From positions 1 to 48,556 of the IMG/VR virus record IMGVR_UViG_3300046009_010676: 48,556 bases of DNA. One strand, 5' to 3'. Positions 1 through 6,981 of the stretch are shown in pieces. The translations under genes and the position numbers were made by a program. Numbering within the stretch: position 1 is the stretch's first letter; every line of letters starts with the position of its first letter. The notes beneath the pieces were generated by a model. The model saw only the letters and a list, made by a program, of their open reading frames with translations. It made no database searches and was not told the origin of the DNA. Source of the DNA: a virus.

Positions 1-100
1 CTTCTGCTAAATCATTATACTTAGCTACTTTAGAACAGTAGTAACATTTCTCTGGCTCTTCCGCCTCTAGATAGGCTTCAAGGTTATCTAATATGCCCAT
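1..100 (-). CDS. Partial small Zn-ribbon-like protein (C-terminus outside window)
   Basis: An ORF starts with ATG at position 100 and runs leftward off the window edge with no stop, giving 33 visible residues. It begins MGILDNLEAYLEAEEPEKC and carries a C-x-x-C pair (CYYC), half of a zinc-ribbon. The upstream gene ends at 102, one base before this ATG, so the two are probably co-transcribed. Function unknown. Acidic residues before a CxxC are common in small phage Zn-binding proteins. Confidence 0.6.
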   Translation of the reverse strand, partial: MGILDNLEAYLEAEEPEKCYYCSKVAKYNDLAE

Positions 101-101
101 G

Positions 102-299
102 CTACTTATTCCTTGGGATGAGACTCTGTGGTCCTTCTGTGCCGAATAGAGACTTCTTGATAGGTACGCAATTAGGTACTTGCTTGCCACCCTTATCTTT
201 CATTCCTACCTGCTTATATCCGCTCCAACAGGCTTTTTGAATGTTGTCCCACTTGTCTTCATCTTCGTTGTCTGATAAATAATCCATTGTATTGTCCAT
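102..299 (-). CDS. Small conserved phage protein with KGGKxVPNCVP motif
   Basis: A 65-residue protein with an acidic N-terminus followed by CWSGYKQVGMKDKGGKQVPN and CVP. This Cys-Gly-Tyr-Lys / Lys-Gly-Gly-Lys / Pro-Asn-Cys-Val-Pro signature recurs as a short module in phage proteins, often near head-maturation or portal genes; I recall it as a motif and do not know its role. The ATG at 299 lies 6 nt after an extended -10 box (306-314), which supports this start and suggests a leaderless message. Function unknown. Confidence 0.75.
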   Translation of the reverse strand: MDNTMDYLSDNEDEDKWDNIQKACWSGYKQVGMKDKGGKQVPNCVPIKKSLFGTEGPQSLIPRNK

Positions 300-305
300 A
301 CTCTT

Positions 306-314
306 ATTATAGCA
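306..314 (-). promoter_or_regulatory. Extended -10 promoter, leaderless type
   Basis: On the minus strand the sequence reads TGCTATAAT, a TGn-extended -10 box, ending 6 nt before the ATG at 299. No good -35 is present 17 nt upstream, as expected for extended -10 promoters. Transcription would start at or within a few bases of the start codon. Confidence 0.6.
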
Positions 315-358
315 TATCCCAGATAAGTAAAACTGGTCACGTAGTGACTAGGCTGTCT

Positions 359-1162
359 CTACTTTTCGACTTCACTTTTTCGCCTTTTATATTCAGTAAT
401 AGCAGGTAATATATTATTATATTCTTCAGCTACATAGTCTGCTTCTTGGAATAAGATTCCGATGATACCCCTTTTTTCTGCATCATCCAGAAACTCAAAG
501 AACTCTTCCATTGTAAAAAAGTCTAGATCCATGCATGTGTCTTCTGCTGGGTGCCTACACTCATTGTCGTTTTCGCACTCATATTTACCATCAACAGGAC
601 TTTCACTTAGTATTGGCGCTATTGATATTACAACAGATTGATCCTCAATTTCAAAGCGGTTTGCTTTGTACCAAACGTAGGGAACTATCATGGCAAAGCT
701 GTTCTCGGCGCAGTTATTAAAAACTGTTTCATTTGTGGTGGATACAAAGAATTCATTTGAACTTACTTTTTTAAACTCTTTTGCGTACTCAAGCATGTAG
801 TTTGATCTAACTATGCTTGGTGAGCTATCATTTGGCTCTGACAGAATACCTCCGTACGATTGCTCAAACTTGTTAATATAACCAGTCAAGAAGTTTATAG
901 CAAGTACGCCCTTAGATATGCTGTTGATAGAAGAACATATCATTGATAGGTATTGGGCTGATATGGTATATGGCCTGATTGCTATAATGTACTTAAACTT
1001 ACTTTTTACATCTATAATCCTAGATATTTTTGTAAAGTAATCTCCCATTGTTGGGCCAAATGGATACATAACCCCATCCATGCCAGCACTTTTTAGTTCG
1101 TTAACCCTACGCTCAAGGGATTCGTTTGTTTGTATGTTTCTTTCAAACCAATACATTTTCAT
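359..1162 (-). CDS. Luciferase-like (SsuD-type) flavin monooxygenase, shortened
   Basis: 267 residues. The N-terminus (MYWFERN, then a helix and AGMDGVMYPFG) and the stretch IIAIRPYTISAQYLSMICSS followed by INSISKGVLAINFLTG line up well with the core of alkanesulfonate monooxygenase SsuD and other FMNH2-dependent luciferase-like (TIM-barrel) enzymes. The C-terminus (EKRGIIGILFQEADYVAEEY) resembles the last barrel segment. Known SsuD proteins are about 380 residues, so the central part is much reduced and a Cys-rich insert (ECENDNECRHPAEDTC) replaces it. SsuD releases sulphite from sulphonates with reduced FMN; whether this short form does is unknown. It overlaps the upstream membrane protein by 4 nt. 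Alternative: an inactive barrel relative. Confidence 0.7.
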   Translation of the reverse strand: MKMYWFERNIQTNESLERRVNELKSAGMDGVMYPFGPTMGDYFTKISRIIDVKSKFKYIIAIRPYTISAQYLSMICSSINSISKGVLAINFLTGYINKFEQSYGGILSEPNDSSPSIVRSNYMLEYAKEFKKVSSNEFFVSTTNETVFNNCAENSFAMIVPYVWYKANRFEIEDQSVVISIAPILSESPVDGKYECENDNECRHPAEDTCMDLDFFTMEEFFEFLDDAEKRGIIGILFQEADYVAEEYNNILPAITEYKRRKSEVEK

Positions 1163-1389
1163 AATGAAATTTTGCTAACTGGCTCTTTAGACCAACGTAA
1201 AAATGATTTGATGTAGACAACTGTGTATGCAACAGCTGCAAATATAAATCCGTATTGACCAGTGGTCACTGCGTAGATAATCCACAAGCATTCGTTGAAT
1301 ATGAGCCATAACCATGCCCATTTCTTTTTATGACCTACAAAATATATGCCTGTTACACCTATTGCTGCTAATACATATGACCAATACAT
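1159..1389 (-). CDS. Small membrane protein, PnuC-like hairpin
   Basis: 76 residues with about three hydrophobic segments: residues 4-20, a Trp-rich one at 24-42, and 47-65. The KKKWAWLWLIFNECLWIIYA pattern resembles one repeat of PnuC-type nicotinamide riboside transporters, and such short PnuC-like proteins are seen in actinophages; this one is too short to be a full transporter. AAGG upstream of the ATG could serve as ribosome binding site. Overlaps the flavin monooxygenase start. Could equally be an unrelated small inner-membrane protein. Confidence 0.65.
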   Translation of the reverse strand: MYWSYVLAAIGVTGIYFVGHKKKWAWLWLIFNECLWIIYAVTTGQYGFIFAAVAYTVVYIKSFLRWSKEPVSKISL

Positions 1390-1414
1390 TTTAAAACCTT
1401 ATCTATAGATATCT

Positions 1415-1423
1415 ATTATACCA
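1415..1423 (-). promoter_or_regulatory. Extended -10 promoter
   Basis: Minus-strand TGGTATAAT in the gap between the sulfotransferase-like gene (ends 1433) and the PnuC-like gene (starts 1389). It would give a leader of about 18 nt containing AAGG before the ATG. No recognisable -35. Confidence 0.45.
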
Positions 1424-1432
1424 TTAGTTTCA

Positions 1433-2041
1433 TTAAAATGGTTGACTGAAATTTTTTCTTCTAAAACCATCATTATTTGGAAATGGAATATCTTCTGTAC
1501 CACCAATAAATTCTTTTATCTTTTTACCAATTTCTGGATCTGACAGCTCAACCTCTAAATAATTATCTTTATCTTTAAAAAAGTCCTTTACCTTGTCTAA
1601 ATGCTTTTGCCTTATTGCGTAGAGCTCATCTTCGTCAAGATCTTGAATCTTATTCTTACCTGTTTTAATATACATATTGCAGTAAGCTTCTTCGAATGGG
1701 AAAGGGTCTCTACTAATACCCATTCTATCAATATAATGGTTTTTCATCTTTATCATGGAAGCCACCCAATCATCAGCTGGCCTTGTTATATTTATGTACT
1801 TAGCATCTGGAAACATTTCATACAGACTATCAAACACTAGGCATGTTGGCATATCAACATGGGCATCAGAGTAGGGCAATGATTTAAAGTGATCTAGTAT
1901 TCCTTCAGCATTTTCAGAAAATTCCCCTAATTTTACTGTTTGAATATTATAGAAATGAGTTGTTTTAAATCCCTGATCCTTTACAAATTCAGCAAATGAT
2001 TGGGTTGCATTTCTGCCTAAGCTTACACATAGTACTTTCAT
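1433..2041 (-). CDS. Sulfotransferase-like P-loop protein (Sulfotransfer_4-like)
   Basis: 202 residues. The N-terminal strand-loop KVLCVSLGRNATQSFAEF is a variant PAPS-binding 5'-phosphosulphate loop (G-R-x-x-T-x-S), and NITRPADDWVASMIKMKNHY is the 3'-phosphate-binding R...S segment. The mid-part FDSLYEMFPDAKYINITRP matches the typical 'lyPdAKyIlt-R' block of this family. The expected role is transfer of a sulpho group from PAPS to an unknown acceptor. First of three sulfotransferase-like genes here. Starts at 2041 and overlaps the upstream mini-protein by ATGA. Confidence 0.75.
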   Translation of the reverse strand: MKVLCVSLGRNATQSFAEFVKDQGFKTTHFYNIQTVKLGEFSENAEGILDHFKSLPYSDAHVDMPTCLVFDSLYEMFPDAKYINITRPADDWVASMIKMKNHYIDRMGISRDPFPFEEAYCNMYIKTGKNKIQDLDEDELYAIRQKHLDKVKDFFKDKDNYLEVELSDPEIGKKIKEFIGGTEDIPFPNNDGFRRKNFSQPF

Positions 2042-2175
2042 TTAGATATTATATCATTTTTTGTTTGATTTTCATGATATTGAATATGGTAGTCTCTTAA
2101 CTGGTGGGTAACGGCACAGTAACATATTGGACAACTTGTAATCCATTGAGATTTGTCTTCCCAATGCTTAGGCAT
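2038..2175 (-). CDS. Mini-protein with C2H2-like zinc motif
   Basis: A 45-residue ORF found by overlap reading. It contains C-P-I-C-Y-C followed by H-Q-L-R-D-Y-H and H-E, a C-x2-C...H-x-H layout like a C2H2 zinc finger. Its ATG overlaps the stop of the upstream sulfotransferase-like gene (TAATG at 2173-2177) and its TGA overlaps the next ATG (ATGA at 2038-2041). This double coupling is strong evidence for translation. Function unknown. Confidence 0.65.
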   Translation of the reverse strand: MPKHWEDKSQWITSCPICYCAVTHQLRDYHIQYHENQTKNDIISK

Positions 2176-2831
2176 TAAATCTCAATATCATAGTATCTCT
2201 GGTATAGAATGTTTATTCCACGCTGTATCTCTTCAATATCTTTGCTGTATTTGTCTGCAAGGATACCTTCTACCTTCGCCTTACTTTCACTTTGGCTTCT
2301 AGGGAAGTTGCCCAGCTCTTTGTGAAACCACACATCTCCCCAATCAGATTGTTTTTGATCTGATAAAATTTCTGCCAACATCTGTTCTTTTGTTAGGCTT
2401 TTGGTTATAACTAACTTCGAGGTGTCTTCATGAAACTTGACAATCTTTTTACAAGTTTCATTGTGGTCTTCAGTAAAACGATGAAATGGAGCTATAAAAA
2501 ATTTAGGCGACTCTATTAAATATTCTACGTACTCTTTGTATCTTGATATAATTACATCTAAATTATTGTTATCTGAATCTATACCATCATTATATAGACT
2601 ATTTTTATGAACATAATCTCTGTATACCTTGGAGGATACTATTGAGGCAAACGCATCTCTTACTGGCACTATAAATGGATCTGCCCCTTTGTACTGTTTA
2701 AGAGTATTTATGTCATGACTTCTTACTGTTTTTATCTGCACATCATCCATAGATTTATCAATAACAGTTGACAAATATACGTTACCAGATCTTTCTAGTC
2801 CGTCTAAGTAAATTACCCTATTTCTATCCAT
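2175..2831 (-). CDS. Sulfotransferase-like P-loop protein
   Basis: 218 residues. Motifs: YLDGLERSGNVYLSTVI at residues 8-24 (a phosphosulphate-binding loop with R-S-G-N) and PFIVPVRDAFASIVSSKVY at about 52-70 (R...S for the 3'-phosphate of PAPS). The C-terminal half is helical and charged. This is the commonest phage sulfotransferase pattern, and the acceptor is not predictable. It is directly downstream of a tRNA gene and translationally coupled to the C2H2-like mini-protein. Confidence 0.65.
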   Translation of the reverse strand: MDRNRVIYLDGLERSGNVYLSTVIDKSMDDVQIKTVRSHDINTLKQYKGADPFIVPVRDAFASIVSSKVYRDYVHKNSLYNDGIDSDNNNLDVIISRYKEYVEYLIESPKFFIAPFHRFTEDHNETCKKIVKFHEDTSKLVITKSLTKEQMLAEILSDQKQSDWGDVWFHKELGNFPRSQSESKAKVEGILADKYSKDIEEIQRGINILYQRYYDIEI

Positions 2832-2835
2832 TATG

Positions 2836-2906
2836 CTCCAGGTGAAGGAATCGGACCTTCATTGTCGGTTTCGGAAACCGCTCTACGACCATTATAGGAA
2901 CCTGAA
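2836..2906 (-). tRNA. tRNA-Arg (anticodon CCG)
   Basis: 71-nt cloverleaf. Acceptor TTCAGGT/ACCTGGA pairs in all 7 positions (one G-T), D-stem CTAT/GTAG, anticodon loop TTCCGAA with anticodon CCG, T-stem GAAGG/CCTTC, discriminator G. The 27-43 pair is mismatched (G-A), the variable loop is only 4 nt and the T-loop is TCCGATT rather than TTCGAAT, so it is slightly degenerate. No CCA is encoded. It would read CGG, a rare Arg codon in AT-rich genomes. Confidence 0.85.
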
Positions 2907-2909
2907 ATT

Positions 2910-3275
2910 CTATTCTGCTTTGCTTAGGAATTGATCTTCCCATAATCCAATTAGGGATTTGTTACCAATATCGTCAAAGTAGTAACGCTTTGCGTTACTA
3001 TCATGTGTCCAACCATACCATGTATCTCCTTCACACCAACTCAATGATGCTGTCTCCATAGATTCTGGGTCACTCATAATGCTATCTAAATGATCATATA
3101 GGTGAACTTCATCGAAAATATATTCTCTAAGGCTTGTCCAACTGAATATACGTCTTGCTAACCATTCAATCATTATCCAACCATCCTCTGCTGTTGTAGC
3201 CAAGCCATATAGTTTAAGAATATAAATAGGCCTAGCATAATTATAAAGAATGGCTTCACTTTGCACACCACACAT
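2910..3275 (-). CDS. Hypothetical protein
   Basis: 121 residues, Trp/Tyr-rich and acidic in the second half (ASLSWCEGDTWYGWTHD, YYFDDIGNKSLIGLWEDQ). No family recognised. The ATG at 3275 lies 20 nt inside the 3' end of the upstream 30-residue ORF, and an internal Met start is possible. It ends 3 nt before the tRNA-Arg gene, which is probably on the same transcript. Confidence 0.55.
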   Translation of the reverse strand: MCGVQSEAILYNYARPIYILKLYGLATTAEDGWIMIEWLARRIFSWTSLREYIFDEVHLYDHLDSIMSDPESMETASLSWCEGDTWYGWTHDSNAKRYYFDDIGNKSLIGLWEDQFLSKAE

Positions 3276-3348
3276 TATTATCTGACATAGTCTGGTGGTT
3301 ATCCCAATACTCTATGTTTTCTCTGTACATTCCGCATTTATTGCACAT
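3256..3348 (-). CDS. 30-residue Zn-knuckle mini-protein
   Basis: Begins MCNKCGMYRENIEYW and ends in WCAK. Two CxxC-like half sites (C2, C5 and a C-terminal Cys) suggest metal binding. The start overlaps the end of the upstream 36-residue ORF by 11 nt in another frame. Supported only by dense packing and the Cys pattern. Confidence 0.45.
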   Translation of the reverse strand: MCNKCGMYRENIEYWDNHQTMSDNNVWCAK

Positions 3349-3448
3349 CTTCTTTTGGATCCTTTTCCCATTTAAGCTTTCCATCTTTATATACTGGCCA
3401 ATATCCTAATGAACGCCAATCCATTTTCATAATCTTAGGCTCTTTCAT
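3338..3448 (-). CDS. 36-residue mini-protein
   Basis: Basic and Trp-rich (MKEPKIMKMDWRSLGYWPVY, then KDGKLKWEKDPKEDVQ). Its ATG overlaps the TGA of the upstream 43-residue gene (ATGA at 3445-3448). Function unknown. Confidence 0.5.
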   Translation of the reverse strand: MKEPKIMKMDWRSLGYWPVYKDGKLKWEKDPKEDVQ

Positions 3449-3576
3449 ACTGCCACCTGAATTGGAATCATTGCAGTACATCTTTCACAATATTGATATG
3501 TTGAGCCAGTATAGGGACATGTGCCAGCATCTACAAGAGTATGTCCAGCTATTCGGCAAACTATTTTTTTTATCAT
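3445..3576 (-). CDS. DUF1660-like mini-protein
   Basis: 43 residues starting MIKKIVCRIAGHTLVDAG, with CxY...YCERC later. The K-x-x-C-R-x-x-G-H opening followed by a C-x-x-C is typical of the short phage family annotated DUF1660, a putative Zn-binding protein. A perfect-consensus promoter (3585-3613) sits immediately upstream, so this is the first gene of a transcription unit reading into 3448-2175. The -10 ends 8 nt before the ATG, so the message is probably leaderless. Confidence 0.65.
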   Translation of the reverse strand: MIKKIVCRIAGHTLVDAGTCPYTGSTYQYCERCTAMIPIQVAV

Positions 3577-3584
3577 TATAGTTT

Positions 3585-3613
3585 ATTATATAATATAAAC
3601 TAAATACTGTCAA
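3585..3613 (-). promoter_or_regulatory. Consensus sigma-70/SigA promoter, leaderless type
   Basis: Minus-strand TTGACA at 3608-3613, a spacer of exactly 17 nt and TATAAT at 3585-3590, a perfect match to the vegetative consensus. The start codon of the DUF1660-like gene (3576) is 8 nt from the -10, so the transcript start falls at or about 1-2 nt from the ATG. Confidence 0.85.
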
Positions 3614-3618
3614 TAGAT

Positions 3619-4401
3619 TTATTTTTTATTAAAATTAATTAAAGCTTCTTCAAGTGCGTGGTAAGGTTCACCCAAAGCTGAAGTTATTCCTGTTCCAGTG
3701 TGCATAAATAAAAAGATGTATGTTTTATTTCCAGACAAAACTTCATTAACTGAATGAGAGGTCAAGCAGGGAAGAAAAACTATGCTACCAGCAGATGGCT
3801 TTATTGAATATCCCAGATCATCAAAGACAATCTCTCCACCTTCGTAGTTATCGTTAAGATATATAAGAGATGTCCAGTCCATAGTGTTTTTTGGATTCAA
3901 TATATTTCTATCTATATGTGGTCCCATGCCACCGCCAGTTCTATACTTTCTAATACAATAGTTTCTGGTTATGTGGTGAGGCAAATCATTATTTGTTTTT
4001 TCTGACCAAATTTTTAAGGCGTTTATGTAGTCATCTTCTATCATCTTAATAGCTGGCAAAGATTTCTGATGATCTACGCTATTACTAGCATGTTCAGATA
4101 TATCTTTTTTTGGCCAAAAGTTGTTATTATCGTTGTAAGACAAATCCCAATCTAGTAGCTTAGAAACACCTCTCAACGAGTGTTCATTATCTGGAAATAT
4201 TTGCTCCCATTTTGTCATATCGTATGGGTCTAAGCTAACTGGATAACCATCAATCCATGTAGTCCATGATGGAAAAACTTTTAGAATTTCTGGGTTTTCG
4301 TTGTTTAATTCTACAAAATCTAAAAACTCTTTAGCTTTAGGAAATGCATTTTCTATGTATATTACGCCACCAGGCATGTCGTGAATTATAGGAGTAGTCA
4401 T
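3619..4401 (-). CDS. Fe(II)/2-oxoglutarate oxygenase (prolyl-4-hydroxylase-like)
   Basis: 260 residues. The double-stranded beta-helix core is in the second half: GPHIDRN supplies the H-x-D iron ligands, then TSLIYLNDNYEGGEIVFDD, KPSAGSIVFLPCLTSHSVNE (distal His) and GNKTYIF, where a Lys replaces the usual Arg that binds 2-oxoglutarate. The YLND-x-Y-x-GGE-x-x-F pattern is diagnostic of P4H-type oxygenases. Substrate unknown; related phage proteins may hydroxylate proteins or nucleic acids. Preceded by an extended -10 promoter 6 nt from the ATG. Confidence 0.85.
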   Translation of the reverse strand: MTTPIIHDMPGGVIYIENAFPKAKEFLDFVELNNENPEILKVFPSWTTWIDGYPVSLDPYDMTKWEQIFPDNEHSLRGVSKLLDWDLSYNDNNNFWPKKDISEHASNSVDHQKSLPAIKMIEDDYINALKIWSEKTNNDLPHHITRNYCIRKYRTGGGMGPHIDRNILNPKNTMDWTSLIYLNDNYEGGEIVFDDLGYSIKPSAGSIVFLPCLTSHSVNEVLSGNKTYIFLFMHTGTGITSALGEPYHALEEALINFNKK

Positions 4402-4407
4402 AGAATA

Positions 4408-4416
4408 ATTATAGCA
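4408..4416 (-). promoter_or_regulatory. Extended -10 promoter, leaderless type
   Basis: TGCTATAAT on the minus strand, overlapping the last codons of the upstream gene and ending 6 nt before the ATG of the 2OG oxygenase at 4401. No -35 is visible. Same layout as 306-314. Confidence 0.6.
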
Positions 4417-4597
4417 CCTCTTTGTTTATTGCTTCTTTAATGACTGGGTCCAGCCTGTCCCAATGACCATTTTCGCTACCCTGATAAGCTACACCAGTTT
4501 CTCTATCAATCAAAAGCCATTTTTCTGGACACTTAGTTTTAACCTGCAATGTAACAGATTTTAATATAGTTTTAAATTTAAATCCAGGTCTCAACAT
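4409..4597 (-). CDS. Hypothetical protein downstream of GroES
   Basis: 62 residues: basic N-terminal third (MLRPGFKFKTILKSVTLQVK) followed by a predicted small beta sheet (CPEKWLLIDRETGVAYQGSE). The WLLIDRETG pattern resembles a short OB- or SH3-like strand pair, but no family is recognised. Its ATG abuts the GroES stop (TAAATG). Confidence 0.6.
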   Translation of the reverse strand: MLRPGFKFKTILKSVTLQVKTKCPEKWLLIDRETGVAYQGSENGHWDRLDPVIKEAINKEVL

Positions 4598-4894
4598 TTA
4601 TCCTTTTATTGCGAGCACACTTTTTGTATTTAGAAGTAAGTACTTTTCTCCATCTGCATCTTCAATGTCAGTTCCGCTATTTTGATTATAATAAACTGTA
4701 TCATCAACTTTAAGTCCAGATATAGGAATCAGCTCTCCCTTGTAGTTGTATTCTCCATTGCCTAAATCTAAAATCTTTCCAGTTCTAAGGTTAGATTCAC
4801 TTAATGAAGCCATGAGCACTATGCCAGAAGAGGTAGTCCTGTCCTCTACTTTATCTTCTTTAATTAATAAGAGGTTGCCAAATGGCTTTATCAT
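4598..4894 (-). CDS. groES: GroES-like co-chaperonin (Cpn10)
   Basis: 98 residues, the usual Cpn10 length. Starts IKPFGNLLLIKEDKVEDRT (strand 'P-x-x-D-R-V-x-V' region), followed by SSGIVLMASL in place of the mobile loop with its G-I-V-L, then GKILDLGNG, VDDTVYYNQNSGTDIE and YLLLNTKSVLAI, which match the roof and C-terminal strands. A phage GroES would cap the host GroEL to fold phage proteins, as gp31 does in T4. No GroEL is in this window. Confidence 0.85.
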   Translation of the reverse strand: MIKPFGNLLLIKEDKVEDRTTSSGIVLMASLSESNLRTGKILDLGNGEYNYKGELIPISGLKVDDTVYYNQNSGTDIEDADGEKYLLLNTKSVLAIKG

Positions 4895-4904
4895 CTAAGT
4901 ATTC

Positions 4905-5066
4905 CTATTCTTCAAAAAATTCTTGGGTTTCCCAAAATTTATCTTTTTTGTATTGCTCTTGAATTCTTTTTGCATTAAAAATAAAAGACATATCTCGATA
5001 AAGCTTAAAGCCTAAATATGCTGATAAAACAAATACAATTAATCCAATTATAATAAAGTTATTCAT
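4905..5066 (-). CDS. Single-TM mini-protein
   Basis: 53 residues found in an otherwise empty gap. Residues 3-20 (NFIIIGLIVFVLSAYLGF) form one transmembrane helix, followed by a charged cytoplasmic tail ending in EFFEE. The ATG lies 6 nt after a consensus promoter (5073-5101), which strongly supports it as a gene. It would head the transcript containing groES. Confidence 0.65.
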   Translation of the reverse strand: MNNFIIIGLIVFVLSAYLGFKLYRDMSFIFNAKRIQEQYKKDKFWETQEFFEE

Positions 5067-5072
5067 ACTACT

Positions 5073-5101
5073 ATTATACATTCTTAGGATAATATTGTCA
5101 A
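5073..5101 (-). promoter_or_regulatory. Consensus promoter, leaderless type
   Basis: TTGACA at 5096-5101, 17-nt spacer, TATAAT at 5073-5078 on the minus strand. The -10 ends 6 nt before the ATG at 5066. Structure identical to the promoter at 3585-3613. Confidence 0.85.
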
Positions 5102-5104
5102 TGC

Positions 5105-5641
5105 TTATATTTCTTTATTTAGTGAATTAACAACTAGATCAACATCGCTTATTTTGACATAACCGCCTAAGCTTAAAACTATTCTATTCTTTGTTCCTAC
5201 TACTGGGGTGCTCATGTGAGCCCATTTAGAAGCAATGTTTATCCAAGACTGTCCTTCTTCTATACTGTACTCTTTACCATCTACCACTGGCATTCCACCG
5301 CCATCTGGCTTGGACACTAAAAAGTTAAGCCTAAAGTGCTCGTAACCATCAATTGTTGAATCTCTATGTGGGTGTACAAATCCACTTTCACCATTTACTC
5401 CTATAAAAATTCCATAAACTGGCTCTTCTAAAAATGAATTTATTCCAATCTCTTTAAATTTTTGAGATCTTATTGTTTTTAAGTAATCTGTTACTGGTGT
5501 ATCAACATTAGTCACGCTGCAGTATCTTCTTGCGTTACCATTGTTTTTAAAGAACTTATCGTTGTCAAAGTTGTTAAGGACAAAGTCAATTACGGCTGCA
5601 GATTCTTCTGTGCTCAATACTGATTCTGTTTTAATTTTCAT
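5105..5641 (-). CDS. 2OG/cupin-fold oxygenase-like protein
   Basis: 178 residues. The core reads FVHPHRDSTIDG (H-x-x-D/H-R-D iron-ligand region), RLNFLVSKPDGGGMPVVDG, EGQSWINIASKWAHMSTPVV (distal His) and NRIVLSLG (Arg for 2-oxoglutarate), the order of a double-stranded beta-helix Fe(II) dioxygenase. It is close in layout to the AspH-like gene just upstream, whose end it overlaps by 11 nt. Substrate unknown. Could be a non-catalytic cupin if the H-x-D spacing is not met. Confidence 0.7.
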   Translation of the reverse strand: MKIKTESVLSTEESAAVIDFVLNNFDNDKFFKNNGNARRYCSVTNVDTPVTDYLKTIRSQKFKEIGINSFLEEPVYGIFIGVNGESGFVHPHRDSTIDGYEHFRLNFLVSKPDGGGMPVVDGKEYSIEEGQSWINIASKWAHMSTPVVGTKNRIVLSLGGYVKISDVDLVVNSLNKEI

Positions 5642-6194
5642 TTAAAACCTCTTCTGGAATTATATCTACCACTAGATGAACTCTATCGGTATCACCATCG
5701 TTAAAAACTGAATGATAGGCAGTGTTATTTATTTCCCAACACTCGCCAACTTTCATAAACTTAAGCTCATCATTGACTGTATATGAAACCTTATCATTTG
5801 TTAAAATTGGTATGTGAAATCTTCTTACATTGGAAAGATACCAGCCTGAATCCCTGTGATGCGGCACATTTTTTTTAGAGGGAAGCTTGATATACATAAC
5901 TCTTGCAACTAGCCCAGGATGAATACTCAATAGTGAATCAATTATATGTTTTATTTCAAGGTAGTGCTCTTCCTTGACATACTTTTTTTCTACATTAATT
6001 TCAGATCCTGGAGTCCACGTCAGAGGAAAGTTTTGAATCATGTAGGTATATGTGTCTTTGTGCTCTTTAAACATATGTTGCCTGCTTGTATCAATAGCCC
6101 ACTCTTTATCAAACCTAGACACTGATTTTGATATCTCAGACACATCAAATGTGTCTATATATCTATAACTAGATACATTATTTTTCATCTTCAA
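5631..6194 (-). CDS. Aspartyl/asparaginyl beta-hydroxylase-like oxygenase
   Basis: 187 residues. The signature NVPHHRDSGW then VRRFHIPILTND, KVGECWEINNTAYHSVFNDG and DRVHLVVDI matches the catalytic block of Asp_Arg_Hydrox (AspH) enzymes: H-x-x-D iron ligands, a substrate-side R-x-H, the W-x-x-x-N-x-x-x-H-S segment and the final R-x-H. These enzymes hydroxylate Asp/Asn side chains or amide-linked substrates. The listed start is TTG at 6194; an ATG two codons in (6188, MKNNVSS) is the likelier start. Confidence 0.8.
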   Translation of the reverse strand: MKMKNNVSSYRYIDTFDVSEISKSVSRFDKEWAIDTSRQHMFKEHKDTYTYMIQNFPLTWTPGSEINVEKKYVKEEHYLEIKHIIDSLLSIHPGLVARVMYIKLPSKKNVPHHRDSGWYLSNVRRFHIPILTNDKVSYTVNDELKFMKVGECWEINNTAYHSVFNDGDTDRVHLVVDIIPEEVLNEN

Positions 6195-6981
6195 TTTCCT
6201 TTAGGTGCTTGTATACTGAATAGTCTATGTAGTTATTTTCTATTATTTTTTCTTTTTCTGAATCTGTTAGCAGGCTAAGTAGTTCTGAACTAGACATAAG
6301 ATTTCCATCTCCATAATTAGCAGTGCCAATGTTAATCTTATTTTCTGCAAACTTTATATCTACGTTATAATTATCTTTAAACCAACTATTTATTTCTTGT
6401 TTAAATAAGTCTATGTTGTCTAAAGTAGATTTTATCTTAAACTTATTTATTTGAGACATTGCGTTTTCTAGTGTCGTATGATCGTTTTCTACAAACCAAG
6501 TAAACGCTTCCCCCTTTTTTAAAAATGGGTACATCAGATCCTCGTAATGATCTTTGTAAAAGGTCATAGGATTAAAAGATCTTTCGTCTGCTGGATTACA
6601 AATAAATCTAGACTGATAGTTATTGTGTAGTTCAAAGTTAGGGTCCTCAAACAAATAGTATCTTAGCTTTTCTATCGGGAGGCTTTTTTCAGTATACTCA
6701 GGCCTATTATAAAGAGCCTTATTGTATACGAAATTAAAGTAGCTTACTCTTGCCTCAATTGGATTTCTTACTATAGTTGCAACGTCAAGGCTAGGAACTT
6801 TTTCTATGGGATAAGTACCAGCATGCATAGATATGTAAGGCTTATTAACAAATCCATTGTTATTTGGAAAGTGGGTAGTAATATGATGAGCTATATTATT
6901 TTCATCTAATGACTCTTTTATATTTTTAGATATATACTGTCCCGCTGTTTTGGGTATGTGCAAAAAGTAAAGTTGTTTCAC
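6178..6981 (-). CDS. Sulfotransferase family 2-like protein
   Basis: 267 residues. FLHIPKTAGQYISKNI at residues 6-21 is the hallmark opening of the Sulfotransfer_2 / heparan-sulphate-type family ('iHIPKTAGts'), and VATIVRNPIEARVSYFNFVY at about 87-106 is the 3'-PB loop (R-N-P...R-x-x-S-x-Y). The second half contains the helices typical of carbohydrate sulfotransferases. Most confident of the three. Likely donor PAPS; acceptor perhaps a glycan or teichoic polymer. GTG start overlapping the upstream TGA (GTGA). Confidence 0.85.
   Translation of the reverse strand: MKQLYFLHIPKTAGQYISKNIKESLDENNIAHHITTHFPNNNGFVNKPYISMHAGTYPIEKVPSLDVATIVRNPIEARVSYFNFVYNKALYNRPEYTEKSLPIEKLRYYLFEDPNFELHNNYQSRFICNPADERSFNPMTFYKDHYEDLMYPFLKKGEAFTWFVENDHTTLENAMSQINKFKIKSTLDNIDLFKQEINSWFKDNYNVDIKFAENKINIGTANYGDGNLMSSSELLSLLTDSEKEKIIENNYIDYSVYKHLKEIEDEK

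Noticed and set aside
1159-1389. Functional PnuC transporter
   Set aside because: Only 76 residues and about three helices; a complete PnuC has seven or more helices. Listed as PnuC-like only.
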